Source of the DNA: Rhinopithecus roxellana
Lineage: Eukaryota > Chordata > Mammalia > Primates > Cercopithecidae
Direction: 5' to 3'
Assembly (NCBI RefSeq): GCF_007565055.1
Contig: NC_044557.1
Location: 67,523,095-67,587,094, forward strand
DNA: 64,000 nt
Part shown: piece by piece, positions 25,935 to 38,044 of the stretch
How the letters are laid out: each line of letters starts with the position of its first letter
Numbering within the stretch: the stretch's first letter is position 1
The notes under the pieces: model-generated
Database searches by the model: none
What the model was told of the DNA's origin: nothing
Seen by the model: only the letters and a program-made list of their open reading frames with translations
Translations under genes and position numbers: made by a program

Positions 25935-26570
25935 GTAAGGACCTGGCTCCATATTCCCGCCTCTCTCCCTGCCCTCCGCCCCCTCGGCCGCTGCCCTGCG
26001 GCCGCCTGCGCGCCCCAGTTCGCCGCCCTCCCTCCCGCCGGCGGCGCCCAGGCCACGAGGGCTGCGGCCAGCGCCGGCCGCCCGGGCTGTTTTCTGGGTT
26101 TCTGAGCGCGGGGGTGTGTGTCGGGTAGGGAGGGCGCCAAGGCCGGCTGAGGTGACGGTGGCTAGCCTTAGGGCGGTGTGACTTTCCCTGGCGCCTTTCC
26201 GGATTTCCCCGCTGGTCATCTTGGCTCCAGGGCCCCAGCGGGACTGGGGCTGAACCCAGGCTCTGCGCGTACCCTTTCCTTTCCCGCCGCGCGGAGGCTG
26301 TGACTGGGGCACAGAATCCAATATGGCCGTGCACAGGTGCTCCCTGGCCGGACCCAGGCGAAGGCGCGCTGGCAGGGGATGCGGACGCTACCCTGGTCCC
26401 ATGCCTCCGCGGGGCGGCTCCACCAGCAACGCGGGACAGAGCAGGGCTGCCCACGGTGGCTGCGGGCAGCGGGCGGCGGTGCGGGCTAGGGGCCTAAGCT
26501 CTGTCGCGTCTCGGGTGGGTGTGCGTCCGCCGCCATCTTCCAGCCCCTCCCCCTCGGCGAGTGCTAACAC

Positions 26571-29500
26571 CCTGCACTCTCCTGCTCTTCCTGTTTGCAA
26601 CTAGTAAATCTGTTTAATCCTGAAGAGACTCCAGTTCCTACCATCACTGCAGTTTGGGATACTCCCTACCTTGTGAAGTTCTACTATTCGTGCTCACAGT
26701 CTTGACAGCCCGGGTTTTTCCGAGGGTGGGAGGAGTGAAAGCAGCACCCAGGCATCCGTTTACCGGCTCTGGAACTTCAGCACCAGGGAACTGTCCAGAC
26801 AGGGTTATCTTTAGCTCTGAGACTCCTTTTCTGGTTAGTCTAGCAAAGAGATTTGTTTCTACAAGGTTTGCTTTTGAATGTTTTATGGTTATTTTATTTC
26901 TCAGTTACTTCGTGAAAGAGGTTGTTTTTTATGTTTTTCCAACTTGGCTTTTTTCTTTTTTTGAAATGAGTTATTCAGATGATTCTTTTGCGTTTTATCA
27001 ATTATACGTTTCCCATATTCTCTACAGAAATATACAATTGAAAGTTTAGAGTTCCTCTGTGAAGGAACTAATACACTCACCTCAGGTACATTTTAAAAGC
27101 AGGTTGTTGAATTTGGTTGTCTTTCATGTACTTATAAAGAAACAGGTTTCATTGTCAATAGATATATATTTTCGTATTTTAATGAAAAATACAACTTTAA
27201 ATAATTTATAGTAACAAATATTCATAAATCTTAGAGAAAGATACTATTTCTCACAAAATATTGAGTGGCTAAAAGAGCAAATATGTTCCTGACATAACTG
27301 AAATTAAGAATTTCTTCATGAAAGCTAATTTCTAGGGTTGAATACTTATTTGGGAATGCTATTTATTAACAGCCTTGGGATATGAAGAAATTAAGAGACT
27401 TAAGCAGTTTACTCCAACTATTGGAAAAATAAAGCATTATTTTTAGAAGCTTTTTGAGCATGCTTCTTACTGTGCCTGACTTTATTTTGTATGCTAACAA
27501 TGCCAAGCTTTTGATGACTTGCAGTTTGATATTTAAATATATGAACTTTTGCCTTTTACTATCATTGATAAAAATTGGTGTGGCCAAAATGATGCTCCAG
27601 TTAAATGTAGTTTTATTTTTTTGACTTACCTATTTAAATATAAAATGTGTTTTTATTTCTTCATAGTAGAAATACTATGTGGCTAGTTCACTGTAGTTCT
27701 AAGTTTATTTATTGTTTTAATATAGAAATTTAAGTGGACTTTTAAGTATTAGGATTATTCAAAATGAACAGTATGTTAGAGATGTTGTAAAAGGGTTTTC
27801 CAGGTAGCTACATGTGTATATATTATATCTGTATGTAAACCTACATACTATTCAAATACATATAATATTTACGTATTCATGTTTACATAGTTTAGATAGA
27901 AACAGATGTTCTCTAAATACATATTCATACAATCTATAAAATTACACTGATGAAAAATATATATTCAGATTTATTTTAAATATTTATTTGCATTGCTTCC
28001 TAACTTAGTCTTAGGAAGGGGTCGTACCTCAAAATGGCTTTCATGGTTTCACAATTCTTGTTATATTTATTTTAACACAGTTATTTGGGGGTTAAAGCAT
28101 AATATATTTGGACATTTGGTTTTAAATGTTTTTAATTTCTTTTTGATAAAAGAGTAGGCAAGGAAATGAGGAAATGAATAGACTTTATAATAGAATTATA
28201 GTAATGAGAGACAAAAATCGTTTTGAAGATTTTGATGGTTTACTAAATAATACATTGTCTATATTGAGTATTAAATAACAAATACATAAGAAAAATAATA
28301 CTAACATTCTTCAATGGTTACTATTTCCCATGAAGTTTTAGGGTTCACTTACCTGGTCATTACTATCCTTTGTTTCTTTTTAGTGCTGTTCATTACATTG
28401 GAAGTTAACATGTATTTTAAGAGTAGAGAGAAAAATAAACTGAAATTTAAATGCGTGTCTGCTGCCTTTTAACAATTATGTTAAAAAGTACGTTTGATGT
28501 GTGAAGATATTGCAATGGTTAGATAAAAATATTTTTGCATGATCTATGAATTTCAATGGCCATATTAAGTATTCATGCAAAGTGGAGAAAAAGGAATTTG
28601 AACCTTATTAATATTTAATATATAGATGACAATACCTAGATGCATATAATTTTTAAGTAAATATGCATATAGTAAAAGATTCATGCTTGAGATATTTTTA
28701 ATAAGAGAACTGAATGATCAAAACTGAGACCATTATTATTATCTTTCACCTTAGGAGCCTGAATAATTAAAAACTACTCCTAATTATTAGTAATTTCTTC
28801 AAAGTTCAGCTGAACATCCACATAGGAAGTCTATCATAATCAAATAATACCATTTTACATGTGAGCAAGGTACTATAATTTTGGAAGCATTTAAAAATCT
28901 CAGTAGAACCCCGATCAGTAATTACTTTAAAAAATCCTTTCATGTGTTCCTGTAGCAGTTTTAATTTGGCTAATTCCATTTATCAGTAAAATTTATAATG
29001 TCCTTTTACTGACTAAGGTTTTGTTTTTTTCCAATCTTCCAAGACATCTGAATGATTAATGTTTTTAAGTCTTATCTTTAAAGATTGTAAACTTCTTGAG
29101 GGCAAGAATCAAAATTTACCCTTTTTTTGAGTTTGTGTTTTGCAACATCCTTAACACCTGCACATAATAAATACTTAATAAATTGTTTATTTGAATTGTG
29201 GTAATGTTAATGAGGTAGCTTATCAATTTTGTGGGACAATGAAGAATCACTGTTTGAAAGAAAAGCATAATTTATTAAAAGTTGAATTTCCAGTGGGATT
29301 TTTTGTGTAATTGTGAAAAAATGTCTGAGGAAAGCAAACCCACTAAATCAATAGAGAAGTATTCCTTCAGTCAATACTGAGTTTCTAATATGTACATATC
29401 ATAGCCTTTCAGATAAGCTTTTTGTAACACAAATTAGAAATTATATGTTTCTTGATGTGTATATTTTCATTCATAGTTTAGATTTTCTGTTAAAGGGTTA

Positions 29501-29670
29501 ATTTGCTCCCCAAATAAAGGAAGGCAAGAAGTAAAAATTTTCCTGATAGATTAGGGTAACAATTAGTATATATATTTAACACATATATAGTGAGCAGTTC
29601 TCTATTTTTTAAAATAATTCAATTTTAAAAGTATTTTCCAAAGTTAATTTATAAAATTTTGAAATAAAAT
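26571..29670. other. Repeat-poor 5' part of intron 1
   Basis: About 3 kb with no Alu, L1 or MIR that I can recognise, AT-rich after 26850. Nothing coding. Confidence 0.5.
26776..26796 (+). promoter_or_regulatory. Candidate REST/NRSF (RE1) site, left half perfect
   Basis: TTCAGCACC at 26776-26784, then AGGGAACTGTCC. The left half matches the RE1 consensus exactly, and 14 of 17 positions fit the core pattern. The right-half CAG is replaced. It lies 842 bp after the exon 1 donor. REST silences many neuronal genes in non-neuronal cells, so the location is plausible, but the right half is weak. Confidence 0.3.
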
Positions 29671-29962
29671 TTCTTTTTTTTTGAGACAGGGTATTTCTTG
29701 CTGTGAGGCCCAGGCTGGAGTGAGGTGGCACAGTAACGGCTCACTGCATCCACGACCTCCTGGGCTCAAGCGATTCTCTTACCTCAGCCTCTTGAGTAAC
29801 TGGGACCACAGGCAGGTGTCATGACACTTGACTAATTTATTTTTTGTTCTTGTAGAGATGAGGTCTCCCTATGTTGCCCAGGCTGGTCTTGAACTCCTGG
29901 GCTCAAGTCATCCTCCTGCCTTGGCCTCTCAAAGTATTGGGATTACAAGTGTGAGCCACCTA
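29671..29962 (-). mobile_element. AluJ-type element, antisense
   Basis: T-rich start, diverged reversed body ending gattacaagtgtgagccacc. Confidence 0.9.
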
Positions 29963-29994
29963 CAGCCCCCAAGTTTCTTAGCTACCTATTTCCC

Positions 29995-30740
29995 TCACCC
30001 AGAGCCAACTACTGTTACTAGTATATTTTATATTGTCTACTCTTCCAGAGACAGTCTATGCATAAGAATGCATGTGTATATATAATATTGTGTGTGTATC
30101 TGTATATGTGTGTATGTGTGTGCTCATACACGTATATATGTATGGATGTAAACGTAAAAACACAAATGTGTCCTACAGTTTGCTTTGTAGGAGGTCAGTT
30201 CCACATCTGTGACTGCATAGCTGCTTCGTTAATTTTAATGGATATAGTATGTATGGTATGTAATTTAAATGTACATACATTTCCTACATGTATGAATGTG
30301 TATTTGAGACAGATTCCTGGAAACAAAGTTGTTGGGTCAAAGGGTTAGTATATTTTAAATTTAATAAATATTGTGAAATTTACTTTTGTAGAGGAAATGC
30401 GTATAAGTGACGTGTACTAAGGGGACTTTCCCACATCCTTGCCAACTTAGTGTGTGGCAATCTTTACCAATATTTCAGTGAAAAAGATGCCACTGTAGAC
30501 TTATTTGCTATTTTCTTATTAGAGAGATTGAGAGCCTTTTTAAAAAAATTTGGTTAGAGCCATTTGTATTCCCTTTTCTATTAGTAATTTTTAGTGATTT
30601 TTAGAGATTTTAGTGATTTACATGTTATTTATTTTAGGACCTTGTTTATGCCTTTTTTGCTGGTCAGGGTTAAAAAAATTTGAATTTATTGTAGTTTTGT
30701 TTTATGGATTTTGGATTTGTGATATTGTTAGAATGACCTT
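29995..30740 (-). mobile_element. Old L1M 3'-region fragment, antisense
   Basis: agattcctggaaacaaagtt, gttgggtcaaagggttagta, cccacatccttgccaactta and caatatttcagtgaaaaaga match the pattern of reversed L1M 3' UTRs. A TG-rich stretch (30072-30122) lies within. Confidence 0.65.
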
Positions 30741-31450
30741 CCCTATTCTAGTATTTTTAAAAACTACCAATTGAATCATGAATACTTTTAAATAAACATT
30801 GCATATGTAAACCAATGTTGCCATTGCCAAAAAAGTGAAAAACTATAGTTTTTAAGGATTCAAAATGCATTCTAAAAAATTGATAGACATTTTATAAGAA
30901 AACAAGCAAACAAAAAATTGATTTACATTTTATGAGAAAGTACCCAATAAATTTATATATATTCTATATTTTAAAGTAAGGGCAATTAAATAATATCTTC
31001 CTCTTGACAATAGATTTTGATAAAGAACTAATTGTATTGTGCGATGAAGAAAGAGGTAGTGGAAGCAAGTTTGATAGACCAGATTAATTTTGACTTGACA
31101 CCTTACTTTACTAATTAATAATGGCAACGTCTTGCTTATATTATTAAACTCTGAGTTTGCTCATCTATACTATTTGAGTAATAACACCTATTTTGAAGGA
31201 TTGTGATTGTTATAGACTAAGTATCCTGGTGTAAGTAGTTGTGCAATAAATAATCATTATTGTTAACTGATATAGCTAGCTCTCTTGAAACCTTAGTATT
31301 ATCATAGGATTGCTGGGTGAAATTTTCTTATTTTCTAAAAATTGAGAGATTCTTTTCCTTGTCTATTATGAAGTCAAAATATGCCTGGAGGGCTTTTAAG
31401 TGACTTTGTTATTTGTTTGCTGAACATAACAAAATATATAATAGTTTTGA
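30741..31450. other. Intron DNA, nothing recognised
   Basis: AT-rich, no exon or named repeat. Confidence 0.5.
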
Positions 31451-31478
31451 ACAACTTGAAAGTAGTTTCCTCAGCAAA
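31451..31478. repeat. 28-bp direct repeat, left copy
   Basis: Starts acaacttgaaagtagtttcc and is repeated exactly at 31813-31840. The pair brackets the segment with the 275-bp duplicate. Confidence 0.95.
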
Positions 31479-31482
31479 CAAA

Positions 31483-31757
31483 TAATACAGTTTATATATT
31501 ATGAACATATATCTATATTATATATACCTGTCAAAACTATTATTTTTCGTACAACATGGTGCTAGCTAAATGCTTTTTAAGGCATTTGGAATTCACAACT
31601 TTTGTATAGTTACATGGTTATAAACATTTAGTATTTGTATATAATACAAATAATTTGATAGGTTCTGCTAAACAGACGAACTGGAAAAATGCTCCTTTAG
31701 GCACAGGAAGAATGCCCTTTAGCATTTTTTTTCTTCCATTGAAGCTTATGTTCAGCT
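31483..31757. repeat. 275-bp exact duplication, copy 1
   Basis: From taatacagtttatatattat to gaagcttatgttcagct. Identical base for base to 34854-35128, same orientation, 3371 bp away. Not a recognised repeat family. Sits inside an insertion flanked by the 28-bp direct repeat. Confidence 0.95.
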
Positions 31758-31812
31758 TATGTTTGCTTATGTTCAAAAACACGTAAGAGTAGGGATGGGG
31801 AGAGGGTGGGTG
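31758..31812. other. Patchwork sequence right of the 275-bp copy
   Basis: Starts with a slipped gcttatgtt motif (three times across 31743-31772). It then has tcaaaaacacgtaag (31773-31787), also present at 32180-32194, then a G-rich stretch of unknown origin. Such patchwork is typical of template switching. Confidence 0.6.
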
Positions 31813-31840
31813 ACAACTTGAAAGTAGTTTCCTCAGCAAA
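31813..31840. repeat. 28-bp direct repeat, right copy
   Basis: Exact copy of 31451-31478. Confidence 0.95.
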
Positions 31841-32111
31841 TACCATTCTTAAGGAGCCTGATAACTAAGACATAGCAGTGAAAATAACACTGACATCAAG
31901 TTATTGGTAATTAGCAAGATACTGATAGTCAAAGGTGAATTGAGGGGACTTACTTGTGGAAACTACTTTGTAATTGACTTTAAATTTTTCTAGGTTAAAC
32001 TTTTTACTCTATTATTTAACTAAAATCTGTATTTACGTATTTGTCTTATTCACATTATATCTAAGAACCCAGAGAACCATATTAGGTTAAGCTAATTCTG
32101 AAGTATGGTTA

Positions 32112-32193
32112 TTGAACTTAGAACGCCTCACATCACCCCTCAAATACATGTATTAGAACTTAGAACTTCACATCACCCCTCAAAAACACGTAA
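32112..32193. repeat. Imperfect tandem duplication, unit about 40 bp
   Basis: gaacttagaac plus tcacatcacccctcaaa occurs twice (from 32114 and from 32156), with small differences (gcc/t, tacatgta/aacacgta). Confidence 0.9.
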
Positions 32194-32209
32194 GCTTTGT
32201 ATGATTGCT

Positions 32210-32515
32210 GGTTTCTCATCCTTCTGGCTTAGCTTCAAATTTGGATCTTTAGAAAGCTCTTTTCTGACCACTCTTTCTTACATAGATTCTCTCCATTATT
32301 CTTTATAACAATACCTTTTGTATATCCCTAATTATGCTTCTCAAAATTTATAATGATTTATTTACTTGTTTATAGTCTGGCCACCCTGCTAGATTATCAA
32401 CTCAAAGAGAGCACACACCATGTCTGTTTTGTTCACTAATGCAGCCTCAACTTCTAATTTAATACAATGCCTTACACATAGTAGTACTCAAAAATATTAA
32501 TTGGGTGAATGAACA
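32210..32515 (+). mobile_element. L2 3'-end fragment
   Basis: Ends with aatgccttacacatagtagt and attgggtgaatgaa, the usual L2 3' pattern, after caccatgtctgttttgttca. Confidence 0.65.
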
Positions 32516-33589
32516 CACACTGGGAATGAAATGCTATGTTCATCTAGGTGGTACCAGCTTTCAAGGTGAACTCCAATAATCTTAAAAAAAAAGATTTGCT
32601 CATGTAGTAGTGCCCTTATTTTTGAAATCAAATGTAATTTTTAAACATATGCCCATTTTGCATATTTTCCATGGAAGGAAACTTACAGTGTTTGTGTATG
32701 ATTACAGCTTATCTTTCTTTTGGACTAAGAGCATATCTTTTTTTGACTAGAAACCAGAAGAACATTGTGATAGAGATCATTTTTTAATTTAAGGAATATT
32801 AGGAATTAGGGAAAATTTGGCTGTAAATTACTTTAAGAGAATTAATACATTTTCATTGTGTTTAGCACAGCTGAGTGATAAGGAGTACACAGAATGCTTT
32901 GGATAGAAATAGTTCATGCCCTCCAGGGACAGACCATCTAAGGCCAACCATAATCATATGAACACATAAAAATGTAAAGTGTCATGAAAAAATACCAGTA
33001 AGGTGTACATTATAACCATAGTAAAAAATACGTCAGACTAATCTTACTAGTAGTTTCTTGCCTCTGTGGTATTGCTTGATTATATTGTGTTGTATTACAT
33101 GGTGTCACATAGTTTGTCCTGTTAAAATATCTGAAAGTTTCACTGCTAGATATTAAAAACTTTTGTATTCTCTAGTCATCTAATGAAATGCAGATATCTC
33201 TGGGTGTTGAAATAATTTAACTATTATTAGGTAATTCTTAAGGAGTTTATTGTAAGAAACATAATAAACCACATGAAAATTTTGCATGGTAAGTGCAAGG
33301 AGACTACTGTGCACTACAGTGTATCATGGATATATTTTACAAGAGGAGCACCTGATTCAGTCCTGGGAAGATGCCATCTAGGCTGAATCTCAAATGATGA
33401 GTAGATGTTAACTGGGCAGATTGTTCTCTAAGCAAAAATCCTAAAACTCCCAATTCCTCTTTGCCCCCCAAACCCTTCATTTGTAAACAAAAACAAAAGA
33501 AGACGACGATGCAGGACATGGTCAAGAAATTTGCTTGAAGTGGTTCAGAAGAGCACAGGTTTAAATGGAGATGCGTCAATAGAGGAGAC
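32516..33589. other. Intron DNA, nothing recognised
   Basis: No exon or confident repeat. Confidence 0.5.
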
Positions 33590-33910
33590 TGGAAAGATGG
33601 CAAGGTTCAGACCCTAAAAAGCCTTCTATGCTATTCGTTGGATTTGGCAATAGGGAGTCATGGGGGGATTTTAAGCAGTGACACAATATAATTAGACTTC
33701 TGTTGGAACAAAAAACACTCATTTAATAGATTGGTTAGAAGGTGTAATACTAGAGATAAGGGCACTATTTAGGAGATTCTTACAGTAATCTAGGTAATAA
33801 ATGATGAAGATATGAAATAAGGCAGTAGAGGTGGAGGTGGAGAGTCAAGACAGATTTCTGAAAAATTTAGGAGCCAAAATTGCCAGGATTTGATGGTTGT
33901 GTGTTAAGGG
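33590..33910. repeat. Ancient mammal-wide repeat fragment (L2-like)
   Basis: aatagggagtcatgggggga, ttacagtaatctaggtaata and ggtggaggtggagagtcaag follow the same old repeat pattern as 19860-20440. Confidence 0.4.
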
Positions 33911-34853
33911 TCAGGTAAACTCGTATGATACCAGACTTGCTTAACTGACTACTGTACATAATATGTATCTGCCTGTATCTGCTTATCTCACTTATCGTTA
34001 GCTCTGTGAAGTCATCTGGTCCCAGGACCAGTGTTCTCTTGAGGGAGCAGTTGTGAAGTGGCTTATTTTATTGTTTTAGTTATTCTAGAGAGTTTGTAAC
34101 ATTGATATGAGTACTAGAAGTGACTACAACTTGGGATAATGGGATGGTAGTAAAAAGGGCCAAAAGGGAGAAAGAAGAAAAGGGACAAAGAACAAAAGGG
34201 AGAAAGGAAGATTAGGGCTCTTGGAATCCATTCATAATTAGAAGGAACCCTTCTTAATATCTTAGTTTATAAAACTTTTTCTACTGGATATATTCACACC
34301 ATGTAATCTTTTCAGAACTTCAGGACTATCATCCTTTTGTTGAATATTCCCTACTTCCATTGATAACTTAGTCTCAATGAATTTCTCACCCTCTGGTTTT
34401 ATTTCATTCTTTGTATATTTTAAACTATCACACAATCTTTGTTTTATGTTAGGCTTAGCAAGGACAAATTTTCTTCCCTGTATATATTTCTGTATCACCT
34501 CTAAGGGAATTTTGGAAATGTGCGTGTATTTTAGGAAAATATAGAGAGGAGATTAGTTATGGAAATGACATGCTGAAGTCGGTGAAGAATCTGTGCATCT
34601 TTATATTAGCTTACTGAATTATTGCAGAATTTCAGAAAGTGCTTGTGTTATAAAAGGGAGATAAATTTTGGGTTTTGTAATGGAAAATTCCAGAAATAGG
34701 AATTGAGGTAGGCTTACGGAAAGGGGAAAATTAATAAAAGGTTTTGATACAGGAGTAATATATTATTTTACCTACTTTCTTTCTAATATGGGTAACCTAC
34801 AAAATTGAAGACAACTAGATAGTATAAATTAATTGGCCAAGAACTAACAACTG
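33911..34853. other. Intron DNA with a purine tract
   Basis: Almost pure A/G stretch at 34148-34216. Otherwise nothing recognised. Confidence 0.5.
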
Positions 34854-35128
34854 TAATACAGTTTATATATTATGAACATATATCTATATTATATATACCT
34901 GTCAAAACTATTATTTTTCGTACAACATGGTGCTAGCTAAATGCTTTTTAAGGCATTTGGAATTCACAACTTTTGTATAGTTACATGGTTATAAACATTT
35001 AGTATTTGTATATAATACAAATAATTTGATAGGTTCTGCTAAACAGACGAACTGGAAAAATGCTCCTTTAGGCACAGGAAGAATGCCCTTTAGCATTTTT
35101 TTTCTTCCATTGAAGCTTATGTTCAGCT
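34854..35128. repeat. 275-bp exact duplication, copy 2
   Basis: Identical to 31483-31757. No direct repeat brackets this copy, which suggests it is the source and copy 1 the insertion. Confidence 0.95.
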
Positions 35129-36789
35129 CAAAGAGAAAAATAGTTTGGTAGTTTCTTGCATCCTGTAATTAGGCTTCTGGGAGGCTAAAACTAGGGAAAA
35201 AGGTTACACTAAACAATATAACTAGGTAGTAGAATAACCACAATGGTATTTGGTACTTTGGTATTGTTCAGTTGACAGATGGAGGTGGTGCTCACATTCA
35301 TTTTGTTTTGTTGGCATATGTGGTATCTATTATGATTTTTATAATACTTTGCTTCCCAGGCACATAGATGAAAATCTGTTTTATCACACATAATTCCTTT
35401 TAACCAAAAGCTGTCTTCAATCTGAAAGAATTAATTAATGCTTTTATTAGCACATTTTTTTTTTTACTGGGCCAAAATCTAGGTGTAGGCAGGGCTGCAT
35501 TTCTTTCTGGAAACTATAGGAGGATTGTTTCCTTGCTCATTTGGGTTGTTGAAAGAATTGTGTTCTTTAAGTTATAGGACCGAGATTCTTGTTGGCTATT
35601 CAGCTTAGGACTGTTCTTACCTCCTAAAGGCCTCTTTCTGGTACTTGCACGTAGCTTGCTATATCTCTGAACAAGCAGTGGGGTATTTTGAATCTTTATC
35701 ACGATGCCATCTCTCTGACCTTTCTTCTGTCATTGCATCTCTCTCTGCCTCAACTAGAAAAGATTTTTTTCTCTTTTAAGAACTCATGTGATTAGCTTGA
35801 ATTCACCTAGATATTCTGGAATAATCTTCCTGTTTTAATCATATCTGTAGAGTTCTTTTTGCCATATAAGGAAACATATTTATGTGTTCCTGCGATTAGC
35901 ACAGAACATCTTTGGGGGGCCATTTGTTCTCCTTATGACATTCCGCTAAAGAGTGCTAGTAGATATAAATTTGGATATATATTTTCTACAAAGTAGATAC
36001 TGAACTACTCTTATTTTTTAAAGTGTATTTTGTATTCAGAGATACAAATTCCATAATATCTCTGAAATAATATTTTACTATATACGTATTACTATAGTTT
36101 CTAATAGTATATTGCCCTCAAATTACCACCAATCTGCATTCCACTTTTTATTTAACAGTTTCCTCCAGAGTTAAAATGTTGATTTAACTGGGTTTGGGGT
36201 GGAGGGACTGGGGGCAAGAAGTGTGAATTGTTCTGTGCTCTGTACATAAAGATTAAGTACTATTCCTAAGTAGTAGTCATGTTAGTTAATACTTATATTT
36301 GTTTTTATAGGGAGAGGAGTAAATAATTTTACCATATGACTAACATAGTGAAGAGTCATTGAAATATTTTCATATGCAGTATTTTCATTATCCGATGGTC
36401 ATGTTAAAAGACACAGCATAGCTTTATATTCCAGTATGAGTAAGTAAATATTTGAATTTAATTTTTCCACAAGAAGTGGAAATTCTTGTGGCATGTTTGG
36501 TTGAATAGCCATACTCTACATAAGTGTGCCTTCATATATTATTTTTTGTAATTTTTACCCAAGAGTCTGGTTTAATGAAAAGATGTACAGTACTATATGT
36601 TATGATTAAACTTCATGACAGGGTTTAGGATATAATCAGTTGTTTAACTTTGGCATATAAAGATTAAAAGCAGCTATGAAATAAAGTAGAAAAAGAAAGT
36701 AATCCAAGATTTTTCTTTAAAACTACTAATGTAAATATATGTTGCAGTTAACAGTATGTTAGGGTAGAGTAGATAGCAGAGTCCAGTCA
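35129..36789. other. Intron DNA, nothing recognised
   Basis: AT-rich, with no exon and no confident repeat. Confidence 0.5.
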
Positions 36790-37760
36790 TGATAGAAACT
36801 ATAATAGTAATTTGAACAGGGACATTTTAATATAAAGGATTACTACCTGTAGCAGGGTGCAGCCCTCTTGTAGGGGTGAGGTAGAGTACCTACGACAGAA
36901 ACAAAATTCAGAGAAGCCCTTCCTGCATGTCTGAGGCTGAGATTCAACCCTCATTGGAGGATGTGATTGTGGCCCACTGAGCTGTCTCAGGCTGTGGCAG
37001 GCAAGCAGGACATCATCTGTGGGAATGTTGGTGGGACTTGCTGAGAAGCTGGCTGAGGTGCTTAGGAAACTCATTGGGAAGCCACCTCAGGGTGCCAGTG
37101 AGACTTCTTGAGAAACTGTCTGCTGGGGTGCCACTGAAACTTGGGTATCTATAAGCTCCTGGCAACCATGTGCTGTAGCAAAAACAATAAAACACCTGGA
37201 ACCTTGAAGTCCTTTTTTCCTTTAATGTCACTATGGCTCCCTCTACTGACAAAGTTTAACATTTTGCCAACTGCAAAGGAGAAATGGTGACAGAGTCCAG
37301 ATTCACTATCACAAAGCAGGTCAAAGAAGGGTGGATTTGGAGCCAAGAGGCAATAAATTTATAGTAGGCTATGTTATCCCCAATATTTGTACCTTAAAAC
37401 AACAAAAATTTATTTCTTTTTGACGTTATATGTTTTCTCTGGATCCCTTTGGGTTTCTACTCCATGTCATCATCCTGGGGCACAGGTTAGTGGAGAAAAT
37501 GCTTTCTGGAACATTCTGAGCAGCTGAAAAGGGAGACTGCGGTGAATCCTAAGTTATCTCTTAAAATTTCCTCTCAGAGGTATGCATACAACTTCTGCTT
37601 GCATTTTGTTGGCCAAAGCAAATTTCATGATCATGCCTACCTAACTCAGCATGGAAAAGTGCAATCCTATCACGTATAGAGGGAGAACCAGGAGTATTTG
37701 TTGAAAAATATAACTATCACAGGATTGATAGAATTGGCATTAGAAAAGTGGGCAATCCTT
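36790..37760. repeat. Old interspersed repeats, family unassigned
   Basis: 36790-37380 is GC-richer than its surroundings and has repeat-like text. 37380-37760 (ccttaaaacaacaaaaattt and later aagtgcaatcctatcacgta) resembles old LTR or DNA-transposon sequence. I cannot name either. Confidence 0.35.
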
Positions 37761-37811
37761 AGGATAATTGTAGTTCCCCCTTTACAATTTTGTCTTATTT
37801 GCTTTATACTT

Positions 37812-37813
<2 letters not shown>

Positions 37814-37857
<44 letters not shown>
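37814..37857. repeat. T44 tract
   Basis: Pure T run just left of a second T run (37873-37890) that is the tail of the L1 fragment. Confidence 0.95.
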
Positions 37858-37860
<3 letters not shown>

Positions 37861-37872
37861 TTTCTGGTTTTC

Positions 37873-38044
37873 TTTTTTTTTTTTTTTTTTATTATACTTT
37901 AAGTTCTAGGGTACATGTGCATAACGTGCAGGTTTGTTACATATGTATACTTATGCCATGTTGGTGTGCTGCACCCATCAACTCGTCAGCACCCATCAAT
38001 TCATCATTTATATCATGTATAACTCCCCAATGCAATCCCTCCCT
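37873..38044 (-). mobile_element. Very young 5'-truncated L1 tail
   Basis: T17 tail, then 154 bp (37891-38044) identical at every base to the 3' UTR end of the full-length L1 (54099-54252), including the cagcacccatcaattcatca stretch. So it is the same young L1 subfamily. I could not find a convincing target-site duplication. Confidence 0.92.

Larger units (their letters stand above)
23500..26570 (+). promoter_or_regulatory. CpG island and presumed RIMS2 promoter region
   Basis: Sharp rise in GC and CpG density from about 23500, falling off near 26570. It contains GC-box-like gggcgg/ccgccc words, GGC runs, CA/TG-rich text at 23530-23600, and RIMS2 exon 1 at 25759-25934. CpG-island promoters usually lack a TATA box and use dispersed start sites. 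I cannot place the transcription start. The strong C over G excess on the plus strand at 23940-24640 produces long proline-rich open frames that are not genes. Confidence 0.85.

Noticed and set aside
25607..26128. 173-codon plus-strand frame covering RIMS2 exon 1 in another frame
   Set aside because: Does not begin with ATG and reads through a real splice donor. Composition is explained by GC content.
25504..26454. 316-codon minus-strand frame across RIMS2 exon 1
   Set aside because: GC-rich shadow frame of low-complexity composition, antisense to a real exon. No recognisable protein.
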